From an uncultured Arachnia sp. (GTDB lineage Bacteria; Actinomycetota; Actinomycetes; Propionibacteriales; Propionibacteriaceae), in assembly GCA_934636715.1 (NCBI GenBank), contig CAKUBE010000010.1, positions 4,146-68,145 of the forward strand: a stretch of DNA of 64,000 bases, given 5' to 3'. Every line of letters begins with the position of its first letter. The first letter of the stretch is position 1. The position numbers were made by a program, and so were the translations under genes. The notes beneath the pieces were generated by a model. That model made no database searches. It was not told where the DNA came from and saw nothing but the letters and a program-made list of their open reading frames with translations. Of the stretch, positions 43,831 through 54,360 are shown piece by piece.

Positions 43831-44964
43831 ATGCCCGACCCCATAGTCCTGGAGCGCGTGGCCCACGGCGGGTTCGTCGTGGCACGCGCGGAGGGCAAGG
43901 TGCTGTTCGTCACCGGCGGGTTGCCGGGGGAGCGGGTGCGCGTCGAGGTGACCGAGCGGGGGTCGCGGTTCGACCGGGCCCGCGTCGTCGAGGTGTTGTG
44001 CCCGGCGCCCGGCAGGATCGCCGACAGTTGGCCGGTGCCCGCCGGGCTCGTCGGCACCGACTGGTTCTACGCGGACCACGCCACGCAGCTCGACCTGAAG
44101 ACCGCGGTCGTCTCCGAGCAGTTGCTGCGCCTCGCGGGCATCCAGTGGCACGGCACCGTCGAGCCCGTCGACGGCGGACTGACGCACTGGCGCACCCGCA
44201 TGCGTTACGCCATCGATGACGCGGGCCGCGTGGGGTTGCGGGCGCACCGGTCTCACGAGGTGGTCCCGCTGCCCCCTGAGGGCTCCGCGCTCGCGGTGCC
44301 GCATCCCCTCGACCCTGTTGCCCGGGTGGGCCATCCGGGCGAGGAGGTGATCGTCGCCATCTCCGACGACGGGGTGACCTATTCCGGGCAGCGCCGCACC
44401 ATCGGGCCCGACCCGGTACGCCAAACGGTCCTCGGCCGCACGTTCGAGGTGTCGGCGCGCGGATTCTGGCAAGTGCATACGCTCGCGGCGGAGACGCTCA
44501 CTCGTGCCGTCCTCGACGGATTGCGTCCGCAACCCGGGGAGCGGGCGCTGGACCTGTACTGCGGCGTCGGGCTCTTCGCGGGCGCCCTCGTCGATTCGGG
44601 ATGTTCCGTGTTCGGCGCGGAGTTCGGCCGGGAGGCGGTACGCCAGGCTCGACTGAACGTGCCCGAGGCGCGGTTCGTCGCCGCGGATCTGTCCAAGAAC
44701 CTGTCGGCCCTGCCCGCCGCGGCGGACATCGTCGTCCTCGACCCGCCCCGCAAGGGCGCGGGGGAGAAGGCGGTGCGCGCCGTCGCGGCCATGGCCCCCC
44801 GCGCCGTCGCCTATGTGGCGTGCGACCCGGCGGCTCTGGCCAGGGATTTGGCCTTCTTCGAAAAGCTCGGCTACGCGCCTACCTCGATCCGGGCCTTCGA
44901 CCTCTTCCCGATGACCCACCACGTCGAATGCGTGGCGATCCTGCACGCATCCCGCTCCATCTGA
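43831..44964 (+). CDS. TRAM-domain class I RNA (uracil-5) methyltransferase, RumA-like
   Basis: A 377-residue RNA methyltransferase. A TRAM domain (residues 1-55, GGFVVARAEGKVLFVTGGLPGERV) is followed by a spacer and a SAM-binding Rossmann domain with LDLYCGVGLFAGAL, FGAEFGREAV, VLDPPRKGAG and the catalytic Cys in AYVACDPAALARDL. The Cys set that holds a 4Fe-4S cluster in RumA is missing; that region reads VGTDWFYADHATQ. It probably makes 5-methyluridine in rRNA or tRNA. ATG 43831 matches the family N-terminus, but it lacks a ribosome site; a GTG at 43771, overlapping the upstream stop as GTGA and preceded by AAGGTG, would add 20 residues encoded by the repeat. Confidence 0.85.
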   Translation: MPDPIVLERVAHGGFVVARAEGKVLFVTGGLPGERVRVEVTERGSRFDRARVVEVLCPAPGRIADSWPVPAGLVGTDWFYADHATQLDLKTAVVSEQLLRLAGIQWHGTVEPVDGGLTHWRTRMRYAIDDAGRVGLRAHRSHEVVPLPPEGSALAVPHPLDPVARVGHPGEEVIVAISDDGVTYSGQRRTIGPDPVRQTVLGRTFEVSARGFWQVHTLAAETLTRAVLDGLRPQPGERALDLYCGVGLFAGALVDSGCSVFGAEFGREAVRQARLNVPEARFVAADLSKNLSALPAAADIVVLDPPRKGAGEKAVRAVAAMAPRAVAYVACDPAALARDLAFFEKLGYAPTSIRAFDLFPMTHHVECVAILHASRSI

Positions 44965-44999
44965 CCCGCGCGCTGCCGCGGGGTCCTAGGATGGGGAGC

Positions 45000-45028
45000 G
45001 TTCAGGTGCGTCCGGAACATGGTATCTT
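45000..45028 (+). promoter_or_regulatory. Putative aconitase promoter
   Basis: GTTCAG (45000-45005) and TATCTT (45023-45028) are 17 bases apart, and TG precedes the -10 box in the extended position (ATGGTATCTT). Transcription would begin near 45035, leaving a leader of about 36 bases before the ATG at 45071. The -10 box lies inside the operator palindrome. Confidence 0.45.
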
Positions 45029-45040
45029 GATGTCAAGATA
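45023..45040. promoter_or_regulatory. Operator palindrome of the aconitase gene
   Basis: TATCTTGATGTCAAGATA is an 18-base palindrome with perfect 8-base arms around TG. It overlaps the -10 box and start point of the aconitase promoter, the classic place for a repressor. The regulator is not in the window; a dimeric winged-helix protein of the MarR or GntR kind would fit this size, but that is inference. Confidence 0.7.
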
Positions 45041-45070
45041 TCTAGCGGGCAGCAAGCAATGAGGAGAAGG

Positions 45071-47746
<2,676 letters not shown>

Positions 47747-47747
47747 C

Positions 47748-48066
47748 AACCGCCGGTTGACCGGCCTCACCGCCGGTCGAGCTGCCCACCGCTGGTTGAG
47801 CCGGACCCCCGCGCGAAGCGCTGGGTCCGTGTCGAAACCAATAGACCCGCGCCGGTTCATGGACTCGAGTTCCTGAACCGGGCGCGGGTCTATTGGTTTC
47901 GACACGAGACACGGTCGACTTCGTCGACGCGCCTCGGCTCAACCAGCGGTGATTAGGCCTCGGCTCACCCAGCGGTCGTTGCGCCTCGGCCCAACCAGCG
48001 GTCGTTGCGCCTCAGCTCAACCAGCGGTCATCGACCAGCGACAGGTCGGCTCGACCAGCGGTCGAG
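47748..48066. repeat. Complex intergenic repeat region: long palindrome plus tandem array
   Basis: The 374 bases between acnA and dxs hold no gene. 47748-47787 has two partial units (ACCGCCGGTTGACCGG, ACCGCCGGTCGAGC). 47788-47950 is a 163-base palindrome made of two repeat units facing each other: outer ends ACCGCTGGTTGAGCCGG / TCGGCTCAACCAGCGGT, and inner arms 47829-47859 and 47874-47905 that match at 31 of 32 positions with one extra C. 47931-48066 repeats CTCGGCTCAACCAGCGGT about four or five times every 25-27 bases. The left unit folds CGGACCC...GGGTCCG around GCGC-GAA-GCGC. It probably also ends acnA transcription. Confidence 0.85.
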
Positions 48067-48107
48067 AGAGGTCGGAGCGTTACGGGACAGGGTTTCGCAA
48101 ACCGGCG

Positions 48108-48120
48108 TAGGATGCTCCGC
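48108..48120 (+). promoter_or_regulatory. Probable leaderless promoter (-10 TAGGAT) of dxs
   Basis: TAGGAT at 48108-48113 is followed by seven bases and the ATG at 48121. No Shine-Dalgarno sequence precedes this ATG. An in-frame ATG at 48112 is part of the box itself and is therefore unlikely to be the start. Confidence 0.45.
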
Positions 48121-50073
48121 ATGCCGTTGTTGGATTCGATCAGGAGCCCTCGGGATCTGCGTGCACTGTCCAAGCGGCAGTTGGAGCAGCTGGCGGACGA
48201 GATCCGCTCGTTTCTGATCACCAAGGTCAGCCGCACCGGCGGGCACCTCGGGCCCAACCTGGGCGTCGTCGAACTCACGATGGCCATCCACCGCGTGTTC
48301 GACTCGCCGAAGGATCCCATCGTCTTCGACACGGGGCATCAGAGCTACGTGCACAAGATCCTCACCGGCCGCGCTGAGGGTTTCGACCACCTGCGGCAGC
48401 GCGGCGGCCTCTCCGGCTATCCGGAGCCCGCGGAGTCCGAGCACGACTGGGTCTCCAACTCGCACGCGTCGACGGCGCTGGCGTGGGCCGAGGGCATGGC
48501 GAAGGGATTCCGGCTGACGGGGCAGGACCGCACGGTGGTCGCTGTCGTGGGCGACGGCGCGCTGACCGGCGGCATGGCCTGGGAGGCGTTGAACAACATC
48601 GCCGACAACCCGCGGCTCCGGCTCGTCATCATCGTCAACGACAACGGGCGCTCGTATACGCCCACCGTCGGCGGCCTCGCCAACCACCTCGCGGGGCTGC
48701 GCACCGACGCGCGCTACGAGAAGACGCTCTCACTGATCAAGCGGACCGTGAACCGGCTTCCCCTCATCGGCCGCCCCATGTACGACCTGATGCACGGCTT
48801 CAAGACGGGCGTGAAGGACGTGCTGGCGCCGCAGTCGATGTTCTCGGACCTCGGCATCAAGTACACCGGGCCCATCGACGGCCATGATCTCACCGCGCTC
48901 ACCAATCACCTCGAGCAGGCGCGCCAGTTCGGCGGCCCGGTGATCGTGCACTGCGTCACCCGCAAGGGCCACGGATTCCACGCCGCCGAGCAGAACGACG
49001 AGGACCGGTTCCACGCCGTCGTCCCGATCAACGAGCTCACGGGAGAGCCGCTGTCCGCGTCGGTGCAGGCCACGTGGACCGACGCCTTCGCCGAAGCCAT
49101 GGTGCAGCTCGGGCAACGCCGTCAGGACGTCGTCGCCATCACCGCGGCGATGCTGTACCCGGTCGGGCTCGGGCGATTCGCCGCGGCGTTCCCGGACCGC
49201 ATCTTCGACGTCGGCATCGCCGAACAGCACGCCGTCGTGTCCGCCTCGGGCCTGGCGAGGGCCGGGCTGCACCCCGTCGTCGCCCTGTACGCCACGTTCG
49301 TCAACCGCGCCTTCGACCAGGTGCTGATGGACGCCGCGCTGCACGGCGTGGGCATCACCATCGCGCTGGACCGCGCCGGGATCACCGGCAGCGACGGACC
49401 CAGCCACAACGGCATGTGGGACATGGCGCTGCTGGGTGCGGTGCCCGGGCTGCAGCTCGCGGCACCGCGGGACCAGGCGCGGCTCGTCGCGGCGCTGGAC
49501 CGCGCCGTCGAGGTCGACGACGCGGTCACCGTCGTGCGCTACTCCAAGGAGCGGCTGCCCGACGAGATCCCGGCCGTCAGCCATCACGGTGAGGGCATCG
49601 AGCGGGTCGACGTGTTGCGGCACGACGAGTCGGCCCGTGTGCTGCTCGTCGGCTACGGCCAGTTCGCGGGCCTCGCTGTGGCGGTGGCGGAGCGGCTGGA
49701 CGCCCAGGGCGTTCCCGCGGCCGTCGTGGATCCGCTCTGGGCGCTCCCCGTGTCCGGCACGCTCGTCGATTTCTGCGCCTCCCATCAGGTCGTGGTGACG
49801 CTGGAGGACGGGCTCGTGGAGGGCGGTGTCGGCCAGCGCCTCGGTTCCCGGCTCGGGCAGGCGGGCGCCGGTGCGACCATCCTCAACGTCGGCGTGCCGC
49901 AGCGCTTCCTCGCCCACGGATCGCGGGAAGAGGTGCTGGAGGAGATCGGGCTCACGCCCGCGAAGGTCGCCATGCGAGTGCTGGACGCCGTGCTCGCGGC
50001 CGACGGCTCAGGCGCCGAGCGTCTCCGCGATGAGCGGGGCGAGGAACTCGACCTGCCACGGCCGGGCGCCTAG
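48121..50073 (+). CDS. dxs: 1-deoxy-D-xylulose-5-phosphate synthase
   Basis: A 650-residue thiamine diphosphate enzyme that makes DXP from pyruvate and glyceraldehyde 3-phosphate, the first step of the MEP isoprenoid pathway. It starts with the typical MPLLDSIRSPRDLRAL. Other markers are SRTGGHLGPNLGVVELT, FDTGHQSYVHKILTGR, the ThDP motif VGDGALTGGMAWEALNNI, the catalytic Glu region FDVGIAEQHAVVSASGLA, and DRAGITGSDGPSHNGMWDM. The last 22 codons overlap the convergent ribonuclease gene by 66 bases; these residues (SGAERLRDERGEELDLP) extend past the usual end and may be a late stop gained by drift. Confidence 0.95.
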   Translation: MPLLDSIRSPRDLRALSKRQLEQLADEIRSFLITKVSRTGGHLGPNLGVVELTMAIHRVFDSPKDPIVFDTGHQSYVHKILTGRAEGFDHLRQRGGLSGYPEPAESEHDWVSNSHASTALAWAEGMAKGFRLTGQDRTVVAVVGDGALTGGMAWEALNNIADNPRLRLVIIVNDNGRSYTPTVGGLANHLAGLRTDARYEKTLSLIKRTVNRLPLIGRPMYDLMHGFKTGVKDVLAPQSMFSDLGIKYTGPIDGHDLTALTNHLEQARQFGGPVIVHCVTRKGHGFHAAEQNDEDRFHAVVPINELTGEPLSASVQATWTDAFAEAMVQLGQRRQDVVAITAAMLYPVGLGRFAAAFPDRIFDVGIAEQHAVVSASGLARAGLHPVVALYATFVNRAFDQVLMDAALHGVGITIALDRAGITGSDGPSHNGMWDMALLGAVPGLQLAAPRDQARLVAALDRAVEVDDAVTVVRYSKERLPDEIPAVSHHGEGIERVDVLRHDESARVLLVGYGQFAGLAVAVAERLDAQGVPAAVVDPLWALPVSGTLVDFCASHQVVVTLEDGLVEGGVGQRLGSRLGQAGAGATILNVGVPQRFLAHGSREEVLEEIGLTPAKVAMRVLDAVLAADGSGAERLRDERGEELDLPRPGA

Positions 50074-51210
50074 CCGGAGCAGGTCGTCGGCCGTGGGAAG
50101 CGCATGGTGGAACAGCGCCTCCTGCAGCACCTGGGGCGGCGCGACGAGGCTCGGCTGGAGCCCGCCCAGGTCGCAGGCGAGGGCATCGACGACGGGGCGG
50201 GTCTTCGCCCACCGCGACGCCGCGGCCGGGTCGATGCGGTCCCAGGAGCGCGGGTTGGGCACGCCGGTCGACGCGAGCCGACGGGCGGGATAGTCCTCAG
50301 TCCTCATGGCGCGGACGTCGTCGACGGCGCGCAGCCAGACGTTGAGGTTGCGCTGGCCGGGCGGGCCGGCGAAGCCCCGGAGCCGACCGATCTCGGCCCG
50401 GCTGGGGACGGCGTCCTTGGCCGCGGTGGCGGCGTCGAGGATGGCGGCGTCGGGGAGGATCCAGCCGGGCGGGCGGTCACGCCGCTGGGCGATGTCGTCC
50501 CTGGCAAGCCACAACGCGCGGGCGACCGCGAGCTGACGGGGGTTCCGCAGCGTGCTGAGGCCGCCCAGGCGGCGCCACGGATCGACGCGCGGTGCGGGCT
50601 CTGCGCCGTAGCGTTCGAGCTCCTCGCGGCACTCCTGCTCGACCCAGTCGAGGCGTCCCATGTCCCTCAGTTGCGCGGTGAGGGTCGCGGCGAGCTCGAT
50701 GAGGAAGTCGACGTCGAGCGCGGCGTAGGTCAGCCACGACTCGGGCAGGGGGCGCTTCGACCAGTTGTCGGCGGAGTGAGCCTTGCGCAGGTTGATGCCG
50801 AGCTCGGAGCTCAGCAACGCGCCGAGCGCGGCTCCGGGCTTGCCGAGGAGGCGCGCGGCCAGCTCCGTGTCGAAGATGCGCTGCGGCAGGATGCCCAGCT
50901 CGCGCATGCACGGCAGGTCCTGGCTGGCGGCGTGGATGAGCCACACCGCGTCGCCGCAGGCGGTGACGAGCCGACCGAGTACGGCGTCGGTGCCCTCGAA
51001 GGGGAGGGGGTCGATGAGCCACGTGCCGGCGCCCTCGCGGCGGATCTGCAGCAGATAGGCCTTCGGCCAGTACCGGTGGCCGTGCGCCCGTTCGGTGTCA
51101 AAGGCGACGGGGCCGTCGGCCGCGCTCAGGGCAGCCAGGCACTCCTCGAGGGCCGCGGGCGTGTCGACGACGGGTCGGAGCGGCTCCCGACTGTGTTCGA
51201 GGTAGGTCAT
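50008..51210 (-). CDS. RNase D-like 3'-5' exonuclease with HRDC domain
   Basis: A 400-residue DEDD-family exonuclease. Exo I is FDTERAHGHRYWP with Asp and Glu, Exo II is WLIHAASQDLPCM with Asp, Exo III is YAALDVDFLIEL with Tyr and Asp. An HRDC domain follows near residue 210 (RNPRQLAVARALWLARDDIAQRRDRPPGWILPDAAI), and a second helical C-terminal domain ends the protein. These enzymes trim the 3' ends of tRNA precursors. The ATG overlaps the DUF3000 stop by four bases, and the 3' end overlaps dxs on the other strand. The neighbourhood DUF3000-RNase D-dxs is kept in mycobacteria, from memory. Confidence 0.9.
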   Translation of the reverse strand: MTYLEHSREPLRPVVDTPAALEECLAALSAADGPVAFDTERAHGHRYWPKAYLLQIRREGAGTWLIDPLPFEGTDAVLGRLVTACGDAVWLIHAASQDLPCMRELGILPQRIFDTELAARLLGKPGAALGALLSSELGINLRKAHSADNWSKRPLPESWLTYAALDVDFLIELAATLTAQLRDMGRLDWVEQECREELERYGAEPAPRVDPWRRLGGLSTLRNPRQLAVARALWLARDDIAQRRDRPPGWILPDAAILDAATAAKDAVPSRAEIGRLRGFAGPPGQRNLNVWLRAVDDVRAMRTEDYPARRLASTGVPNPRSWDRIDPAAASRWAKTRPVVDALACDLGGLQPSLVAPPQVLQEALFHHALPTADDLLRLGARPWQVEFLAPLIAETLGA

Positions 51211-51791
51211 GCGCGACGCCCCACCGGCAACGCGGCGACCCCGGGAGGGAGGTCGGGCTCGCCGGCGATCTGGCCCAGCAGTTCCTGCCAGGCCGCCAGG
51301 TGCGGGGTCAGGCTGTGCAGGGCATCGAGCCGCGGGGTCCAGGAACTCCGGAGTTCGACCTCGGCGCGGTCGGCGTCGGTCATCTCGCCGAAGCCCTTTC
51401 CGTAGGAGGCGGTGACGGTGCCGGCGAGTGCCGTCGCCACACAGCCGTGGTTGTCGAGCGATTCGGTGAGCCACGACCAGGCGACGTCGGGCAGGAGCGG
51501 ATCGGTGACCATCTCCACCTCGACCTCGGCGCGGACATAGGTCACGATCCGGAACGTGCCGCTCCACGCGGTGTTGCCCGCCGGGTCGTGCAGCAGGATC
51601 AACCGGCCGGTGGAGACCGGCTCGTCGAGCGTGTCGGTCAACTCACCGCTGATCGCGACCGAGAACGGGGCGATCCGCTGCGGGGAGCCGATCTCGTCGA
51701 TGTTCAGGCCCCTCCGCCACGGCATGGCGCCGAGCTGGTCCACTGCCGCGGCGAAGGCGGCGGGCGTCGGGCGACTCAACTTGGCGGGCAC
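51207..51791 (-). CDS. DUF3000 protein
   Basis: A 194-residue protein of the DUF3000 family. Markers are RRGLNIDEIGSPQRIAPFSVAI near residue 26, GRLILLHDPAGNTAWSGTFRIV in the middle, AWSWLTESLDNHG and VTASYGKGFGEM near 130, and SSWTPRLDALHSLTPHLAAW toward the end. No catalytic residues or membrane segments are apparent and no function is known to me. It is translated together with the RNase D gene through an ATGA overlap. Confidence 0.88.
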   Translation of the reverse strand: MPAKLSRPTPAAFAAAVDQLGAMPWRRGLNIDEIGSPQRIAPFSVAISGELTDTLDEPVSTGRLILLHDPAGNTAWSGTFRIVTYVRAEVEVEMVTDPLLPDVAWSWLTESLDNHGCVATALAGTVTASYGKGFGEMTDADRAEVELRSSWTPRLDALHSLTPHLAAWQELLGQIAGEPDLPPGVAALPVGRRA

Positions 51792-51843
51792 CCGCTCAGC
51801 CTAGGTCTGAGTACGCCAAACGCCGGGTTGACGCGCCGCAGTA

Positions 51844-52254
51844 TCAGCTGCTCTTCAGGCGCAGGCTCACCGAGTTGATGCAGTACCGGAGGTCTGTCGG
51901 CGTCTCGTAGCCCTCGCCCTCGAACACGTGGCCGAGGTGTCCGTCGCAGGTGGCGCAGCGCACCTCGACCCGCGGACGGCCGGGGAGCGAGCGGTCCTCG
52001 ATGTAGCGGACGCGGTTCTCGGCGAGCGGCGCGAAGAAGCTCGGCCAGCCGCAGTGCGAGGAGAACTTGGTGTCGCTGCGGAACAGCTCTGCCCCGCACC
52101 CGCGACAGACGTAGGTGCCCTCGTCGACGGTGTCGGTGTACTCGCCGATGAACGGCGCCTCGGTCCCGCCCTCGCGGAGCACGTGGTACTCGAGCTGTGA
52201 GAGGCGTTCGCGCCACTCGCTGTCCGGCTTCGTCAGCCACGGGTTCTCGGTCAT
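51844..52254 (-). CDS. msrB: Peptide-methionine (R)-S-oxide reductase
   Basis: A 136-residue MsrB that reduces methionine-R-sulfoxide in proteins. The catalytic Cys is in RYCINSVSL, the zinc is held by CRGCG and CATCDGHLGH, and the substrate site has SHCGWPSFF. The N-terminal stretch KPDSEWRERLSQLEYHVLREGGTEAPF is canonical. It stands alone, 52 bases from the DUF3000 gene. Confidence 0.96.
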   Translation of the reverse strand: MTENPWLTKPDSEWRERLSQLEYHVLREGGTEAPFIGEYTDTVDEGTYVCRGCGAELFRSDTKFSSHCGWPSFFAPLAENRVRYIEDRSLPGRPRVEVRCATCDGHLGHVFEGEGYETPTDLRYCINSVSLRLKSS

Positions 52255-52294
52255 GCGCCCAGGATAGGACGCCCGGAAAGCGCCGGGTCCGGCT

Positions 52295-53065
52295 CTATGC
52301 CTCGTCGTCGTCCAGGTCCTCGACGGGCAGCTGGGTCGGCGTGCCGTCGAGCAGCTCCATGGCGCCGAACGCGTAGCGGGCCAGGATGAGGAGCCGCAGA
52401 TGCTCGGAGTCGCCGATGGGGGAGGTGACGGCGATGGCGCCGGCGCGCAGCCCGGCCTGCGCGTGCGCCTGGTACCCCGCGGTGGGGGTCAGATACAGCG
52501 AGCCGACGGCGATGTGCCTGCGGCCCTGCGAGCGCAGCGACTGCACGGCCTGCGCCGTCGCCCGGCCGTCGCCCTCGTCGACGGCGAGCTGGACTGGGAG
52601 GCGGTGGTGCGCGGACCATTGCCGGGCGCGGCGGCCGAGCAGCGTGCCGCCGCGGATGTCGCCGCCGGCCGGGGCGGAGAGCACGAGGCCGTCGATCTCC
52701 AGGGCACCCGTGCGGTGCAGCGCCTCGCGGACGCGTGCGTCCAGGATGTTGAGCACCTCGCTGGCCGGACCGACGGGGCGGGACACCGCGACCCTGATGT
52801 GCTCGGAGTGCGAGACGGCGTCGAGCCGCGGGTCGTGGTCCGCGGCGGAGACGAGGTCGAGGGGGACGATGACGGCCTCGGCGACGTCGGCGTCTGCCAG
52901 GGCACGCAGGGCGTTCTCGGGGGTGGGAGCGGCGTCGAGGTAGGCGAGGCGCACCCGGAGGTCGCGCCGCACGGCCTGCAACGAGGAGGCGATGGAGTTC
53001 AGCGATTCGGAGACACCGGGCTCGGCGGGGCCGCTGGCCACGAGCACGATTGCCGGTGCAGTCAT
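52295..53065 (-). CDS. CbiX/SirB-like sirohydrochlorin chelatase-domain protein
   Basis: A 256-residue protein with two CbiX-like halves. The first begins TAPAIVLVASGPAEPGVSESLNSIASSL; the usual HGS motif at this place in CbiX (ligand His) is here ASGPAEP, so the metal-binding His is missing. The second half has LVLSAPAGGDIRGG and HIAVGSLYLTPTAGYQ. It may therefore be a non-catalytic or altered member of the family. No siroheme or cobalamin genes adjoin it. ATG 53065 has GGAAGAGAGG upstream. It follows a tRNA gene by about 65 bases. Confidence 0.75.
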   Translation of the reverse strand: MTAPAIVLVASGPAEPGVSESLNSIASSLQAVRRDLRVRLAYLDAAPTPENALRALADADVAEAVIVPLDLVSAADHDPRLDAVSHSEHIRVAVSRPVGPASEVLNILDARVREALHRTGALEIDGLVLSAPAGGDIRGGTLLGRRARQWSAHHRLPVQLAVDEGDGRATAQAVQSLRSQGRRHIAVGSLYLTPTAGYQAHAQAGLRAGAIAVTSPIGDSEHLRLLILARYAFGAMELLDGTPTQLPVEDLDDDEA

Positions 53066-53092
53066 CGCCTCTCTTCCTGACACTGATATGGC

Positions 53093-53128
53093 GCGGGCCG
53101 GGAGCAAGGTTCTCTGCTCCCGGCCCGC
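53093..53128 (-). terminator. Strong hairpin after tRNA-Val(CAC)
   Basis: A perfect 14-base-pair stem (GCGGGCCGGGAGCA / TGCTCCCGGCCCGC) with an 8-base loop begins three bases after the CCA end of the tRNA gene on the minus strand. There is no U run, but the position and strength fit a tRNA terminator or processing signal. Confidence 0.65.
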
Positions 53129-53131
53129 CGC

Positions 53132-53206
53132 TGGTGGGCGATGGCGGTTTCGAACCGCCGACCTCTTCGGTGTGAACGAAGCGCGCTACCACTGCGCCAA
53201 TCGCCC
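53132..53206 (-). tRNA. tRNA-Val (anticodon CAC), CCA encoded
   Basis: On the minus strand the cloverleaf has acceptor GGGCGAT/ATCGCCC, D arm GGCGCAGTGGTAGCGC, anticodon stem CTTCG/CGAAG with loop TTCACAC (anticodon CAC), and T arm GGCGGTTCGAAACCGCC. Discriminator A and CCA are encoded. The body is near-identical in plan to tRNA-Val(GAC) at 54804. Confidence 0.95.
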
Positions 53207-53262
53207 CAGCGAGGAAGGAGTCTATCGCACCGTCCCCGACATTGCGAACCGCGGCGGGAGCG

Positions 53263-54360
53263 TCAGGAACGCCCCATGGCCGCCGCCGTCGGGCAGCGGA
53301 AAGAGCGCGAGGCGCTGAGACCGACCTCGTTCATGTACCCGATCACGATCACCCACGCCTCGCGGAGGGTCGTCTCGGTGTACCGAACGCCGTGCGTGCG
53401 GCAATGGGCGCGCACCAGCTGGCGCGCCCGATACAGGTGGGGACGCGGCATGCTCGGGAACAGGTGATGCTCGATCTGGTAGTTGAGGCCGCCCATCAGC
53501 GCGGTCATCCACCAGCCGCCGGACACGTTGCGCGACGTCAGCACCTGCTTGTCGAGGAAGTCGAGCTTGGCGTCGTGCGGGACGATCGGCATGCCGATGT
53601 GGTTCGGCGCGAAGCTGGCGGCCATGTAGACGCCGAACACCGCGAGTTGGACGCCGATGAAGGCGAACGCCATGCCGAGCGGCAGCAACCAGAACAGCAG
53701 GCCCAGGTACAGGACGAAGCGCGCGCCGATCAGGGTCATCTCCAGCGCACGGCCCTTGACCGGCCTGCGGGAGAACAGGCTGCGGATGGAGACCTGATGC
53801 ATGTCGAGGCCCGCGAGCAGGAGCAGCGGGAGGAAGAACCAGCCTTGTCGCCGGATGATCCAGGCCCGGAATCCGCTGCTGGCCGCGGCGTCCTCCGGGG
53901 TGAAGGCGAGGGTTCCGAGGTCGATGTCGGGGTCCTTGCCCACCTTGTTCGGGTTGCCGTGGTGGCGGGTGTGCTTGTTCATCCACCACGAGTAGCTCAT
54001 GCCGACGAAGAAGGTGGCGAGCAGCCGTCCGAGGCGGTCGTTCGCGGGACCGGAGTCCATCACCTGACGATGCGCCGCCTCGTGTCCGAGGAACGCGAAC
54101 TGAGTGAAGATGACGCCGAGTGCCGCCGCGATCAGCAGTTGGAACCAGGAGGCCCCGAGAAGCACGATGCCGGCGATGGCTCCGCCCAATGCGAGCACCA
54201 GCCCGCCGAAAAGCGTGAAGTAGAACCCCCGTGCGCGCCCGTTGAGCCCCTCTGATCGGACAGCGTGAGCAAGCTCGGTGAAGCTGCGGGTGCGTTCCGC
54301 GAGTTCGGCCCGGACGCGCGTCCGCCGGTCGGTGGCCGGCGAGGCGGTGTGTGTGGTCAA
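53263..54360 (-). CDS. Membrane fatty acid desaturase (acyl-CoA desaturase type)
   Basis: A protein of about 365 residues that inserts a double bond into fatty acyl chains with a di-iron centre. The three His boxes are GHEAAHRQ, NKHTRHHGNPN and QIEHHLFPSMPR, as in the FADS-like desaturases of actinobacteria. Four or five hydrophobic segments surround them. No ATG or GTG is found at the expected start; TTG at 54360 (LTTHTASPATDRRTRV) has AAAGG about ten bases upstream and is used here. The gene has its own transcript between a tRNA gene on each side. Membrane fluidity control at low temperature is the usual role. Confidence 0.88.
   Translation of the reverse strand: MTTHTASPATDRRTRVRAELAERTRSFTELAHAVRSEGLNGRARGFYFTLFGGLVLALGGAIAGIVLLGASWFQLLIAAALGVIFTQFAFLGHEAAHRQVMDSGPANDRLGRLLATFFVGMSYSWWMNKHTRHHGNPNKVGKDPDIDLGTLAFTPEDAAASSGFRAWIIRRQGWFFLPLLLLAGLDMHQVSIRSLFSRRPVKGRALEMTLIGARFVLYLGLLFWLLPLGMAFAFIGVQLAVFGVYMAASFAPNHIGMPIVPHDAKLDFLDKQVLTSRNVSGGWWMTALMGGLNYQIEHHLFPSMPRPHLYRARQLVRAHCRTHGVRYTETTLREAWVIVIGYMNEVGLSASRSFRCPTAAAMGRS

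Noticed and set aside
47931..48066. Tandem repeats considered as a small CRISPR array
   Set aside because: The spacing is 25-27 bases with no unique spacers of constant length, the repeats are parts of a dispersed intergenic element, and no cas gene is near.
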